Below, piece by piece: positions 15,673-25,066 of a DNA stretch of 64,000 bases. Made by a program: the position numbers and the translations under genes. Numbering within the stretch: the first letter of the stretch is position 1; each line of letters starts with the position of its first letter. The stretch is from HGM04593 sp045631905 (lineage in GTDB: Bacteria; Bacteroidota; Bacteroidia; Bacteroidales; Bacteroidaceae), in NCBI GenBank assembly GCA_045631905.1, contig JAZQVO010000019.1, positions 1 through 64,000 on the forward strand. Reading direction: 5' to 3'. Below the pieces are notes generated by a model that ran no database searches, was not told where the DNA came from, and was given only the letters and a program-made list of their open reading frames with translations.

Positions 15673-17037
15673 TCAGTCCTTTGCTATGTTGTCGCGCATA
15701 GCAGTATCGGCCTGAATATTTTTCATTCTATAATAGTCCATGATACCAAGATTACCGCTACGGAAGGCCTCAGCCATGGCTTTGGGCACCTCGGCCTCAG
15801 CCTCAATCACATGAGCGCGTGCCTCTTGTGCTCTCGCCTTCATCTCCTGCTCCAGAGCCACGGCCATGGCTCTGCGCTCCTCGGCCTTTGCTTGAGCAAT
15901 ATTCTTGTCGGCGTTTGCCTGGTCTATCTGCAAAGCGGCACCGATGTTTTTACCTATATCGATATCGGCAATATCGATAGATAGAATCTCGAACGCTGTA
16001 CCGGCATCGAGTCCCTTTTTAAGCACAAGTTTAGAGATTGAGTCGGGGTTCTCGAGCACCGCCTTGTGGTTCTCCGACGAACCGATAGACGACACAATAC
16101 CCTCGCCTACACGCGCAAGCACTGTATCTTCACCTGCTCCACCCACAAGACGTTTAATATTGGCACGCACGGTTACACGGGCGATGGCAATGAGCTGAAT
16201 ACCATCTTTTGCCACAGCTGTTACATGCGGTGTGTCAATAACCTTGGGGTTTACCGACATTTGAACAGCCTCGAACACATCGCGACCTGCAAGGTCGATG
16301 GCTGTTGCCATCTGGAACGAGAGTTCAATGTTTGCCTTTGCCGCCGAAACAAGCGCATGCACCACCTTTTCCACGTGACCACCTGCGAGATAGTGCGCTT
16401 CGAGGCTGTCGCGGGTTATGTTTTCGAGCCCGGCCTTGTGCGCCTCTATCATCGCCTGCACAATGGTGTAAGGAGGCACATTACGAATGCGCATCAAGAA
16501 TAGCTGAATGAGCGAGATATTCACTCCCGACACCTTTGCCGACAGCCACAAGACAAAGGGTACATAATGAAAGAATACCGATAGTATCACCACTGCCGCG
16601 ATGATAACTAATGCAATTAAAAATGTACTGTCCATAGAATATAAAAATTTAGAATTTGTTATTTGTTCTTTCTTTGCATCTTTTTTATGATTTGTTACGA
16701 CATCTTCCCCGTGTGGCATCATCTTGGTCATCTCAATATTAAAAACCCTGCGGGAATCGATGGGAAGGAGCAAGGTCCTATAACCTGTATATGAAACTCG
16801 TAAGCGGTGCCGGGTGTTTTTCACCTCCATCGAGAAGTTACCTTCAAAATCGGTTTGCGCCGTCTCTATAATACGATTTTCTTCATCGCGCTCGGTGATG
16901 CTTGCCATGATAAGGGGCCCTTCGGTTTCGCTGAAGACTGTACCCGAAATTTTTGCACCTTTCTGCGCATAGGCGTAAACACCCACTGTGCCGAATAGTA
17001 AAAGCAACAATAAATGTTTCACCCTGTTCGTCTCCAT
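15673..17037 (-). CDS. floA: FloA flotillin-like protein fused to a carboxypeptidase-regulatory-like domain
   Basis: 454 residues from METNRVKH. Residues 1-25 are a signal peptide, and about 27-105 a carboxypeptidase regulatory-like beta domain (KISGTVFSETEGP, GNFSMEV, VSYTGYRTL). A polar linker follows, then a complete FloA: membrane segment FLIALVIIAAVVILSVFF, the SPFH core, and the alanine/glutamate-rich C-terminus ending in GNLGIMDYYRMKNIQAD. FloA organises membrane microdomains and is normally about 330 residues without such a fusion. FloA's own start (ATG at MDSTFL) survives inside the frame, preceded by AT-rich DNA. NfeD is encoded just upstream, the usual partner. Confidence 0.88.
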   Translation of the reverse strand: METNRVKHLLLLLLFGTVGVYAYAQKGAKISGTVFSETEGPLIMASITERDEENRIIETAQTDFEGNFSMEVKNTRHRLRVSYTGYRTLLLPIDSRRVFNIEMTKMMPHGEDVVTNHKKDAKKEQITNSKFLYSMDSTFLIALVIIAAVVILSVFFHYVPFVLWLSAKVSGVNISLIQLFLMRIRNVPPYTIVQAMIEAHKAGLENITRDSLEAHYLAGGHVEKVVHALVSAAKANIELSFQMATAIDLAGRDVFEAVQMSVNPKVIDTPHVTAVAKDGIQLIAIARVTVRANIKRLVGGAGEDTVLARVGEGIVSSIGSSENHKAVLENPDSISKLVLKKGLDAGTAFEILSIDIADIDIGKNIGAALQIDQANADKNIAQAKAEERRAMAVALEQEMKARAQEARAHVIEAEAEVPKAMAEAFRSGNLGIMDYYRMKNIQADTAMRDNIAKD

Positions 17038-17063
17038 CTCGTAACACCTATTATTGAACAATA

Positions 17064-17528
17064 TTATTTGCTCTTGACAAAAATTACGCCACCCGAGATG
17101 CGTACCACACTCACAGGTGTATTCTCCTCGATAAATCCCGATGCCGACGATACCTCAATAATTATTCCATCAAAATCCACCTCACCGACAAGCGCAAGAC
17201 GTGTCACGGCAATACCTGTATCGCCCACCTTCACAGCCTGCGAGTCGGCACTCTTAACGGTTGAATTTATATTCTCTTTCAACGCAACCTTGTCGATAGA
17301 TTTTCCATATATAGCCCAAAATATGAGTACCACCACCACCGCAATAACGATTAAGAGTGTTACCCACCCTGCCAAAGAACTCATTGTCCAGAAAGCATAC
17401 AAAACCGAAGCAAGCAATGATATTATGCCCAAAACACCTGTAACCCCGAAGCCGGGAATAAGAGCAACCTCTAACGTGAGCAACAAAGCACCCAACAAAA
17501 CAAGGATAGAGATAATCAAAAGTTCCAT
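17064..17528 (-). CDS. NfeD family membrane protein
   Basis: 154 residues. Three hydrophobic segments in residues 1-75, with the GFGVTGVLGII loop, then a C-terminal OB-fold domain (VGDTGIAVTRLALVGEVDFDG). NfeD proteins are membrane partners of flotillin/stomatin-like proteins and adjacency to floA is the usual arrangement. Its stop lies 26 bases before the floA start. Confidence 0.9.
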   Translation of the reverse strand: MELLIISILVLLGALLLTLEVALIPGFGVTGVLGIISLLASVLYAFWTMSSLAGWVTLLIVIAVVVVLIFWAIYGKSIDKVALKENINSTVKSADSQAVKVGDTGIAVTRLALVGEVDFDGIIIEVSSASGFIEENTPVSVVRISGGVIFVKSK

Positions 17529-17536
17529 ACTTTATT

Positions 17537-18982
17537 TTATTTAAAAAGTTTTTCAACCTCCAAACGTCTCACCTCATACTCCATATTCTGCAATGAGTAG
17601 AATGAGGCATCGACTTTTTCTTCGAGCTTCAAAATTTCACCCGACAAGGCCGACTTACGACCACCCACAGCCGTAGCATAATCGTTGCGCAACCTTTCGA
17701 GCTTTTCAATCTCCTTCTCGCGCTCACTCTTTGCCGTCTGCCACTTTGTAAATAACAGGCGAGCCTCTTTCGACTTAAAATCGTTTAAAGAGGTATAAAC
17801 CTTAACATTGTCGAGCACAAACTGAAAATCGTGCCCTTTTGAGCCTGCATTATCGTCGTACATAAGCATGGCAAGTTGCTGACGAGCCTTGCGCAACAAA
17901 TCTTGGTCGTGATGTGTTGCAGCCACCGATTGCAACTGTGAGAGAGCAAGCAGAGCCTCATAAGGCATCGCCTTTGCATTATACAACTCTTTTGAGGGGT
18001 TAGGCACAAAGACATAGACACACACCTTGCCTTCGGGCTGACGGCGGTCGGTCGTGAACCAACCAAGATTGGTCATCTCGTTTACGGCAAGCATGTAGTC
18101 GTTGGCCTCGGAGTTAAAAGGCATACCTATGTTGTCGGGACGCAAATACCTGCCTGTTTCCGAATCGTAACGAGTTATAAATATATCGTAGCCACCTATC
18201 GAGCCTTCGCCATCACTTGCAAAATAGATAGTTGTACCATCGGCAAGCATGTAAGGGTAGTTATCGTTTCCGCCGGTATCGAAGCCTTCGAACCCGACAG
18301 GCTCGCTCCACTCGTCGCCCACCTTGCAACTATGATACAATTTCATAAGAGAATCCGATGGTTCGAACATTGAATAATAGATGTCGGTACCTCGTTCCGT
18401 CTCCGAAAGATAGCCATCGCCACCCTCTTTGCGACCAAAAAAAGTTACAACGGAAGATATTCTGCCTACATCGCTTCCCATCTTGTAGGCCGATAGAAAT
18501 TTATCTTTGTCCACCACAAAACTATCTACCACGCAAATCTTTTCGGTAGAGTGCACCATGCGGTTCAAGCGTTCAACCTTTTTCAACTTCTCGTTATAAA
18601 GAAGCAATAAATTCTCGTCGGTTGAATTATCGAGAAAATCGTTGTACCACTCTATCGCATCGGCATACATGAATTTATCGGCCGACATATCGCCCAAATA
18701 TCTATAAGCATTAACTATTTTACGCGATGCGGCAAACTCCATCATGGCCCACATAGCCGAGTCGCTCACCACCGTATCTCCCGTTTCGTAACAACACGCC
18801 GAATACCAAAAGCTATACTCACTATTCTTGGGATTACGTTGATACAACTTTTCGAACATAGGCTTAGCCTCCATATATTCGCCGGCCAAAAAATGTTTAC
18901 GCGCTATATTTCGGTTCTGTGCCACCATGCCCCCGGCAGAAAGAAGGGTAAGCAACAATATAAAAACAAAATTCTTCATCAT
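17537..18982 (-). CDS. Exported TPR and PD40 beta-propeller protein
   Basis: 481 residues. Signal peptide (MMKNFVFILLLTLLSAGGMVAQ), TPR-like helical repeats to about residue 150, then PD40 strands such as DNYPYMLADGTTIYFASDGEG and GGYDIFITRYD. The C-terminus is a coiled coil (EREKEIEKLERL). Domain order recalls periplasmic proteins of Bacteroidetes envelope machines such as PorE/PorW-like factors, but the OmpA-like end is missing. Function unknown. First gene of the leftward cluster; 8 bases separate it from nfeD. Confidence 0.75.
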   Translation of the reverse strand: MMKNFVFILLLTLLSAGGMVAQNRNIARKHFLAGEYMEAKPMFEKLYQRNPKNSEYSFWYSACCYETGDTVVSDSAMWAMMEFAASRKIVNAYRYLGDMSADKFMYADAIEWYNDFLDNSTDENLLLLYNEKLKKVERLNRMVHSTEKICVVDSFVVDKDKFLSAYKMGSDVGRISSVVTFFGRKEGGDGYLSETERGTDIYYSMFEPSDSLMKLYHSCKVGDEWSEPVGFEGFDTGGNDNYPYMLADGTTIYFASDGEGSIGGYDIFITRYDSETGRYLRPDNIGMPFNSEANDYMLAVNEMTNLGWFTTDRRQPEGKVCVYVFVPNPSKELYNAKAMPYEALLALSQLQSVAATHHDQDLLRKARQQLAMLMYDDNAGSKGHDFQFVLDNVKVYTSLNDFKSKEARLLFTKWQTAKSEREKEIEKLERLRNDYATAVGGRKSALSGEILKLEEKVDASFYSLQNMEYEVRRLEVEKLFK

Positions 18983-19160
18983 CGAAAAACATTAATTACA
19001 AACGCCACATAAAGGATTTTACACATGGCTAACGCAAATATAATAACAAAATATCATTATCATCGTTTTTTAAGATTATTTTAATAAAAAGCATTACAAA
19101 AAAACGAGGGCGAAGAAAAATATTATCAGTCGCCCGAAACAAGATTACCGCAATAAATAT

Positions 19161-19168
19161 TACCTTTG
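19161..19168 (+). promoter_or_regulatory. Promoter -7 box of the ttcA-like gene
   Basis: TACCTTTG, exact consensus, 20 bases before the start codon. Confidence 0.6.
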
Positions 19169-19188
19169 CACACAAATTCACATGTAAC

Positions 19189-19944
19189 ATGCCCAAACAC
19201 AGCGAGCAAGACAAAATTTTCAATCGCATAAGAACACGTTTCTCGAAAGCAACCAAAGATTATTCGCTCCTCGACGAGGGCGACAAAATACTTGTGGCAC
19301 TTTCGGGAGGCAAAGACTCGCTCACGATGTTACAGTTGTTAGCCGAACGCTGTCGCATATTCAAGCCACGTATAGCAGTAGAGGCAGCACACGTTTCCAT
19401 GGTAAATATTCCGTACAAAAGCGATATAAATTTCTTGCAAGAATTTTGCAACACGTTAAACATACCGTTCCACCACTCGAAGAGGAGCTTCGACGCAAGT
19501 GGCGACACACGCAAATCGCCATGTTTCCTATGTTCGTGGAACAGACGCAAAGCACTCTTCGAGCTCGCACAAGAGCTCGGTTGCAACAAAATAGCTCTGG
19601 GGCATAACATGGACGATTTTTTAGAGACCATGCTCATGAACATAACCTTTCAAGGAGCTTTCAGCGCAATGTCGCCAAGCATGAAGATGGAAAAATTCCC
19701 CATAACCGTAATACGCCCCTTGTGCCTTGTATGCGAGAGCGATGTAAAAAAACATGCACAATATTCAGAATTTCCACAACAGATAAAAAACTGCCCACAC
19801 GAGAACAGTTCGAACCGCAAACAGATGAAAGACCTGCTGGCACACCTCGAGTCGCTCAACCCCGAAGCACGCTACAACATGTGGGGTGCAATGAGCAATA
19901 TCCAACCCGAACTACTACCCCGAAAAAGAATTAAAAAACAGTAA
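19189..19944 (+). CDS. ttcA: TtcA family tRNA 2-thiocytidine synthetase-like ATPase
   Basis: 251 residues. PP-loop SGGKDSLT near residue 42, the cysteine pair CFLC near 115 and another cysteine near 183 that could hold an Fe-S cluster. TtcA thiolates cytidine 32 of tRNA. Length and motifs agree with TtcA, although related PP-loop tRNA enzymes share them. Divergent from the TPR gene. Confidence 0.85.
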   Translation: MPKHSEQDKIFNRIRTRFSKATKDYSLLDEGDKILVALSGGKDSLTMLQLLAERCRIFKPRIAVEAAHVSMVNIPYKSDINFLQEFCNTLNIPFHHSKRSFDASGDTRKSPCFLCSWNRRKALFELAQELGCNKIALGHNMDDFLETMLMNITFQGAFSAMSPSMKMEKFPITVIRPLCLVCESDVKKHAQYSEFPQQIKNCPHENSSNRKQMKDLLAHLESLNPEARYNMWGAMSNIQPELLPRKRIKKQ

Positions 19945-19956
19945 AAATATTACACA

Positions 19957-20331
19957 ATGACAAAAATTATCTTAACCCTTGTACTGCTCATAATTTCGAA
20001 CAGTTTCATGACACTTGCATGGTACGGAAACCTCAAATTGCAAGACATGAAGTTAATATCATCGAACACACCCCTTATTCTTATCATACTGATGAGTTGG
20101 GGAATAGCCCTGTTGGAATACACGTTTCTAATCCCGGCAAACCGCATAGGCAGCGAGATAAACGGCGGTCCCTTTTCACTTGTACAACTCAAAGTGATAC
20201 AAGAGGTTATATCGTGCCTTGTATTCGGTATAATCGTCTCTATTTTTTTCAAGGGCGAGTCGTTGCAGTGGAACCACTTTGTTGCCGTTCTTTTCCTTGT
20301 TCTTGCGGTATATTTCGTGTTCCTGAAATAA
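19957..20331 (+). CDS. DMT family small membrane protein (DUF486)
   Basis: 124 residues with four transmembrane helices, and the RIGSEINGGPFSLVQLKVIQE loop typical of DUF486. Members resemble half-size drug/metabolite transporters; the substrate is unknown. It starts 12 bases after the ttcA stop, so it is co-transcribed, and a strong terminator follows. Confidence 0.9.
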   Translation: MTKIILTLVLLIISNSFMTLAWYGNLKLQDMKLISSNTPLILIILMSWGIALLEYTFLIPANRIGSEINGGPFSLVQLKVIQEVISCLVFGIIVSIFFKGESLQWNHFVAVLFLVLAVYFVFLK

Positions 20332-20369
20332 AAATAATCGAACCCGTTTCTACTCGAACAAAACACATA

Positions 20370-20396
20370 AACCGAGCCGGTCGGCTCGGTTTTTTA
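20370..20396 (+). terminator. Terminator of the ttcA-DUF486 unit
   Basis: AACCGAGCC / GGCTCGGTT stem with a 4-base loop, followed by TTTTT. Confidence 0.85.
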
Positions 20397-20467
20397 TTGC
20401 CATTCTAAAAGAATGAGCATAAGGCAAAAATAAAAAACAGAAAATAATTAAAATTGAACAAAATTTC

Positions 20468-20498
20468 TTGTTTGGTAAAATTTAAACGCTTATATTTG
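20468..20498 (+). promoter_or_regulatory. Promoter of the fasciclin lipoprotein gene
   Basis: TTG/TTTG at 20468-20474 and a perfect -7 TATATTTG at 20491-20498. The leader to the ATG at 20599 is about 95 bases. Confidence 0.7.
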
Positions 20499-20598
20499 AA
20501 ACTGAATTGTCTGGTTACGAAGCACCATTTTGCTTAGCACAAGCGTAACACAAAGAAATTCAACAAATTAGCAAACTATAATTAATAACCAAATCAAT

Positions 20599-22893
20599 AT
20601 GAAAAAGTCAATTTCATTAAAACTAAAAGCTTGGATACTGTTATCAACAGCAGTATTGGCTGGTGGCACATTTACAGGTTGCCAAGACGAGGTAGACAAG
20701 AGTAACCGCTTTACATTTACGGGCGAGGTTATTTCGACCCACTTGTTGAATAACCCCGATAAGTTTAGCCACTTTACTTATATTCTCGACAAGGCATACA
20801 TCGGTAACAAAAAAAGTGGAGAAAACACAGAAGGTGTAATAAGTGGCAGAAGTTCTCTCTTGGAAACCCTATCCACTTATGGTTCATACACTTGTATAGC
20901 CCCCACCGACCCAGCTATTGAGGAATTTGTCGAGAAAGAGTACAACCGATACATCGAAAGTGTTGAGAACAACAAACTCGACCCTGAAAAATTCCCCATT
21001 ATAGACACAGGTATTTACTCGCCCGAAGTAAGCCAACTATCGGACGAAAAATGTAACGAAATTGCAAAAAACCATATTATCGAAGCGGAATTCAAAACAA
21101 TCAATTTCAGCTACCGACTTCCCAAAGCCACAATTGGTTTCCGCGACGTATATGTAAAAGACAGTATTGATAAAGGTGAAAGAAAATATTTCATCGGAGC
21201 CGACGAAGCCGAAGTTATCGAAAGCGACATAAGCACATACAACGGTACAATCCATGTTATAAACGGAGTACTTAACCCCTCAACAAAGACAGCCGGCGAC
21301 GAACTTGGAAAATGCGAAGGTATCAGCATCTTCCGCGAGGCAATTTTCAAAACCGGTTTGAACAAACTTTTGGAAAAATCTACAATCGACGAAGAATACG
21401 ATGGCAACTTATTGAGTAAAAACATATTCAGCGACCGTAAAGACATTGGAAGCGAATACCCCGCTAAGAAGGAATATGGTTTCACATTGTTGATTGAGCC
21501 CAACGAAGTGTTCATGAATGCCGAAAAGAACAACTACCGTAAGCCCATCACCACATGGTTGGAACTTGCCGAATATGCTGAAAATGTTATCGGTTCGGCT
21601 CCCGGCTACGAAGAAGAGTACACACACCCCCAAAACGCATTGTTCAAGTTCATGGCATACCACATTATCGACCGCGATTTGGACTTTGCAGTTACAAAAA
21701 ATGGTGCACAAGCAGGTGCGTGGGTCATGGAAAACTATAAATCTAAATCGGGATTCGATTCTTCTACCCATTTTAGTCAGAGCGTAAACTGGTCGGACTA
21801 TTTTGAGACATACATGCCTTACAGCAACTGGACATACGACAGCGAAGAGGAATTGGCCAAAATAGAGAGTGGAGACATCGACGAAGGTTGCATGATTAAA
21901 GTTACAAGATGCTACAAAGATGAAGATGTTGCAGAATTTGGCAATCGTATAGTCATCAACAAATCAAACTACCCCCTTACAAAAGAGCAGAATAACCATG
22001 CCAACATTATTGTCTACAAGCAAGAGGAGGCAAGAAAGTTGTTCCCCGAATCTTTGAAAGATTTGAAATTCGACCCCGTAAATGCCAAAATACACATTAT
22101 AGATAAAATACTTATCTACGACGAGGATTTGATGGCAAACAACATTCTTAACGAGCGTATGCGTTGGGACGCAGCATCACTATTGCCTGAGCTTACAACA
22201 AGCCGTGAAAGATGGCGCGACGACTTCATGTTCGTATACATACCTATGGGCATAACCGGCGAAGACGATAATGGAGAAGTAAACGCAAACGAAAAACAAT
22301 ACAGCAAACGTTTGAAAGGTAAAAAAGGATTCTGCTACTATATGAGCCCCTACCCCACAGGTGTCGGCCAGTATACAAGTTTCCAAGGAGACGAGATTCT
22401 CATGGACCGTCAATTCGATGCAGAAATACGTTTGCCACACGTACCCAAAGGAGATTACGAGATACGTATTGGCTTCTCAATGTCAGCTAACCGTGGTAAA
22501 GTTCAATTCTACCTCAACGACAACATCTGCGGACTCCCCACCAACATGCTTAACGAGCAAGCAAACATCAACCGTATAGGTCACTTCAAAGATGAAGGTT
22601 TGACAGAAGAGGAAATTTTGAGCAAGGAGAACGCTATGCGTAACCGTGGATACATGATGGCACCTCAGAGCATACTTGTAGGCGACAAGCAACCCATGCG
22701 TGTAGCAAACAACGCATTTAGAAGAATCATTGAAACCAACTACAAAATGGAACCAAAGAAAGATGGTTATTGGTTGCGTGCAAAGGACGTTACAGAAAAC
22801 CCCGCCCGAACAGTTGAGCTAAACATCGACTATATCGAGATTGTTCCCCAGAACATCTACGGCAACACAGCAGTCCCCGAGGATAGAAACTAA
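20599..22893 (+). CDS. Fasciclin-domain outer-membrane lipoprotein
   Basis: 764 residues. Lipoprotein signal with the lipobox TFTGC (Cys near residue 28). Two fasciclin-like segments are suggested: around 70-230 (SLLETLSTYGSYTCIAPTDPAI ... GTIHVINGVL) and around 330-510 (FKFMAYHIIDRDL ... AKIHIIDKIL). The last 200 residues form a beta-rich region of the carbohydrate-binding look. Fasciclin lipoproteins often accompany SusC/SusD pairs, but none is adjacent here; the gene is monocistronic with its own promoter and terminator. Probable surface adhesin or glycan binder. Confidence 0.75.
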   Translation: MKKSISLKLKAWILLSTAVLAGGTFTGCQDEVDKSNRFTFTGEVISTHLLNNPDKFSHFTYILDKAYIGNKKSGENTEGVISGRSSLLETLSTYGSYTCIAPTDPAIEEFVEKEYNRYIESVENNKLDPEKFPIIDTGIYSPEVSQLSDEKCNEIAKNHIIEAEFKTINFSYRLPKATIGFRDVYVKDSIDKGERKYFIGADEAEVIESDISTYNGTIHVINGVLNPSTKTAGDELGKCEGISIFREAIFKTGLNKLLEKSTIDEEYDGNLLSKNIFSDRKDIGSEYPAKKEYGFTLLIEPNEVFMNAEKNNYRKPITTWLELAEYAENVIGSAPGYEEEYTHPQNALFKFMAYHIIDRDLDFAVTKNGAQAGAWVMENYKSKSGFDSSTHFSQSVNWSDYFETYMPYSNWTYDSEEELAKIESGDIDEGCMIKVTRCYKDEDVAEFGNRIVINKSNYPLTKEQNNHANIIVYKQEEARKLFPESLKDLKFDPVNAKIHIIDKILIYDEDLMANNILNERMRWDAASLLPELTTSRERWRDDFMFVYIPMGITGEDDNGEVNANEKQYSKRLKGKKGFCYYMSPYPTGVGQYTSFQGDEILMDRQFDAEIRLPHVPKGDYEIRIGFSMSANRGKVQFYLNDNICGLPTNMLNEQANINRIGHFKDEGLTEEEILSKENAMRNRGYMMAPQSILVGDKQPMRVANNAFRRIIETNYKMEPKKDGYWLRAKDVTENPARTVELNIDYIEIVPQNIYGNTAVPEDRN

Positions 22894-22908
22894 TATCAAG
22901 CTTAAATA

Positions 22909-22943
22909 CAGAAAAACACTTCCCCCAAGGAGGTGTTTTTCTG
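22909..22943 (+). terminator. Terminator after the fasciclin gene
   Basis: A 15-bp stem, CAGAAAAACACTTCC against GGAGGTGTTTTTCTG with one G-U pair and a 5-base loop; the T-run is part of the descending arm. Confidence 0.8.
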
Positions 22944-22986
22944 AATATACACCCCAGCTACAAACAACAACTAAAAACCGATACCC

Positions 22987-24870
22987 ATGATAAAAAACAG
23001 TTTCACAAGAATAGCAACAGCTACACCGATAACCAATGTTGCCGACTGCCAACAGAACTGCAACGAAATAATAACTATTATAAATAAGGTATCGGAGCAA
23101 GGAGCCGACATCGTACTATTCCCCGAACTAAGCATAACATCGCACAGCTGTGGCGACCTGTACACCCAGCCACTCCTTATAAAAGAGACCGAGAAAGCGA
23201 TAGAAAAAATATGCCACGTCACAAAAAGTTGCAACAGCATAATTGTGGTAGGAGCACCCGTAGAGGCAAAAAACAGGCTCTACAACGGAGCAATAGTAAT
23301 TCACGAAGGCAACATTATAGGTGCAAGCATTAAAAAGGCTCCTGCAAGAGAAGAAAAACAGTTCTCGGCAGGCGACACACTGCAAAAAGGCACCACCACC
23401 CTATGCGGAAAAACAATCCCCGTGGGTACAAACATCATATACAGCACAAGCGAATACAAATTTGCAATAGAGATAGGAAACGATATACAACTACCCTGCA
23501 CCACAAGCACACAAGCCGACATTATACTAAACCCGTCAGCCGAAAAAACAATTTCGGGAAGCAACAAAAAGAGCAAGGAGAGCCTCGTCGTGTTAAGCCG
23601 CCACAACACATGCACCTACGCACACACAAATGCAGGATACGGCGAGTCGACAAGCACGGGCGTTTATGACGGCTATAATGCGATATATGAAACAGGCGAT
23701 AAATTGGCAGAAAGCAAAATATTTGCGACAGAAAGCCACTACTCGATAGCCGATACCGATATTGAAAAGATAAGAAAAATGCGTCTGTCGGGCTTACACC
23801 TATCGCAAAGCACAGGAGAAGAGCCTATAATAATAGATATAAAACAAAAGTCACAAGAGAGAACCGACATTATACGCCCCATCGACACTACCCCGTTCAT
23901 ACCCAAAGGCCCCGATGCCGGAAAAGAGCTCGAGGAGACATTCACCATACAATCGATGGCACTTGCAAAGAGAATAACACACACATGGTCCAAGAGTTGT
24001 GTTATAGGAATTTCGGGTGGCCTCGACTCAACCCTTGCACTCTTGGTTACTGCAAAAGCATGCGATATAATAGGCAAGCCACACAGCGACATAATAGCCG
24101 TGACCATGCCCGGCTTCGGCACAACCGACCGCACATACAACAACGCTATAAGCCTCATGGAAGCTCTTGGAGTAACCATAAGAGAGATATCCATAAGAGA
24201 AGCATGTATACAACACTTCAAGGATATTGAGCACGACATAAACCAGCACGATGTAACATACGAAAACTCGCAAGCAAGGGAGCGCACACAAATACTCATG
24301 GACATAGCCAACCAATGCTCGGGCATGGTAGTCGGCACAGGCGACCTCTCGGAACTTGCACTCGGTTGGGCAACATATAACGGCGACCACATGAGCATGT
24401 ACGGCGTAAACGCATCGGTACCGAAAACACTCATACAACACATCGTAAGATGGGTTGCAATGAACAGCGAAGAAAAGGTGAAAGAGATTTTGCTCGACAT
24501 CATAGACACCCCCATCTCACCCGAGCTTATACCTGCCGACAACCAAGGCAACATAAAACAAAAGACCGAGGACCTTGTGGGGCCATATGAGTTACACGAC
24601 TTTTTCCTTTACAACTTCATGTGCTACGGCTATTCACCCGCCAAATTATATATGATGGCACAGAATGCATTTGAAGAAAATTACGACAACGCCACAATAA
24701 AAAAATGGCTTACAACATTCTTCCGCAGGTTCTTTACACAACAATTCAAACGCTCATGTATGCCCGACGGACCACAAACAGGAGCGTGCACCCTTAGCCC
24801 GCACGGAGGCTGGGAGATGGCGTCGGACACAAGCTACCGACTATGGATTGAGGAGTGTGAACAATTATAA
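22987..24870 (+). CDS. nadE: NAD+ synthase with degenerate glutaminase domain
   Basis: 627 residues. Synthetase half is intact: P-loop GISGGLDSTLALLV near residue 338 and the later VVGTGDLSELALGW. In the N-terminal nitrilase-type glutaminase half, the glutamate (LFPELSIT, near 47) and a candidate lysine (SIKKAP, near 117) remain. At the position of the nucleophilic cysteine, where glutamine-dependent enzymes read LCED, this protein reads IGND (Gly 164, codon at 23476). The neighbouring YxxYE-type loop is also altered. The protein probably uses free ammonia only. Confidence 0.93.
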   Translation: MIKNSFTRIATATPITNVADCQQNCNEIITIINKVSEQGADIVLFPELSITSHSCGDLYTQPLLIKETEKAIEKICHVTKSCNSIIVVGAPVEAKNRLYNGAIVIHEGNIIGASIKKAPAREEKQFSAGDTLQKGTTTLCGKTIPVGTNIIYSTSEYKFAIEIGNDIQLPCTTSTQADIILNPSAEKTISGSNKKSKESLVVLSRHNTCTYAHTNAGYGESTSTGVYDGYNAIYETGDKLAESKIFATESHYSIADTDIEKIRKMRLSGLHLSQSTGEEPIIIDIKQKSQERTDIIRPIDTTPFIPKGPDAGKELEETFTIQSMALAKRITHTWSKSCVIGISGGLDSTLALLVTAKACDIIGKPHSDIIAVTMPGFGTTDRTYNNAISLMEALGVTIREISIREACIQHFKDIEHDINQHDVTYENSQARERTQILMDIANQCSGMVVGTGDLSELALGWATYNGDHMSMYGVNASVPKTLIQHIVRWVAMNSEEKVKEILLDIIDTPISPELIPADNQGNIKQKTEDLVGPYELHDFFLYNFMCYGYSPAKLYMMAQNAFEENYDNATIKKWLTTFFRRFFTQQFKRSCMPDGPQTGACTLSPHGGWEMASDTSYRLWIEECEQL

Positions 24871-24881
24871 CACCGCAAATT

Positions 24882-24916
24882 AAGGGCAACCAAACTTGGT
24901 TGCCCTTTTTTATTTT
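24882..24916 (+). terminator. Terminator of nadE
   Basis: AAGGGCAACCAA / TTGGTTGCCCTT hairpin followed by a T-rich tail. Confidence 0.85.
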
Positions 24917-25066
24917 GAGTACGCCGACACTACCTGTCATAACTGCAGACACAAATGCCAGAATGTCACACAAAACCATATGGCGCAGATTTTGTTTTAA
25001 AACAAATGAACCCCCAACATATTTAAAGGGTAAAATTATCAATAACCAAAAAAACAGTTTCTTACA

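Noticed and set aside
20599..22893. A SusD-like assignment for the fasciclin lipoprotein.
   Set aside because: No SusD helical-repeat features and no susC neighbour; fasciclin-like segments explain it better.
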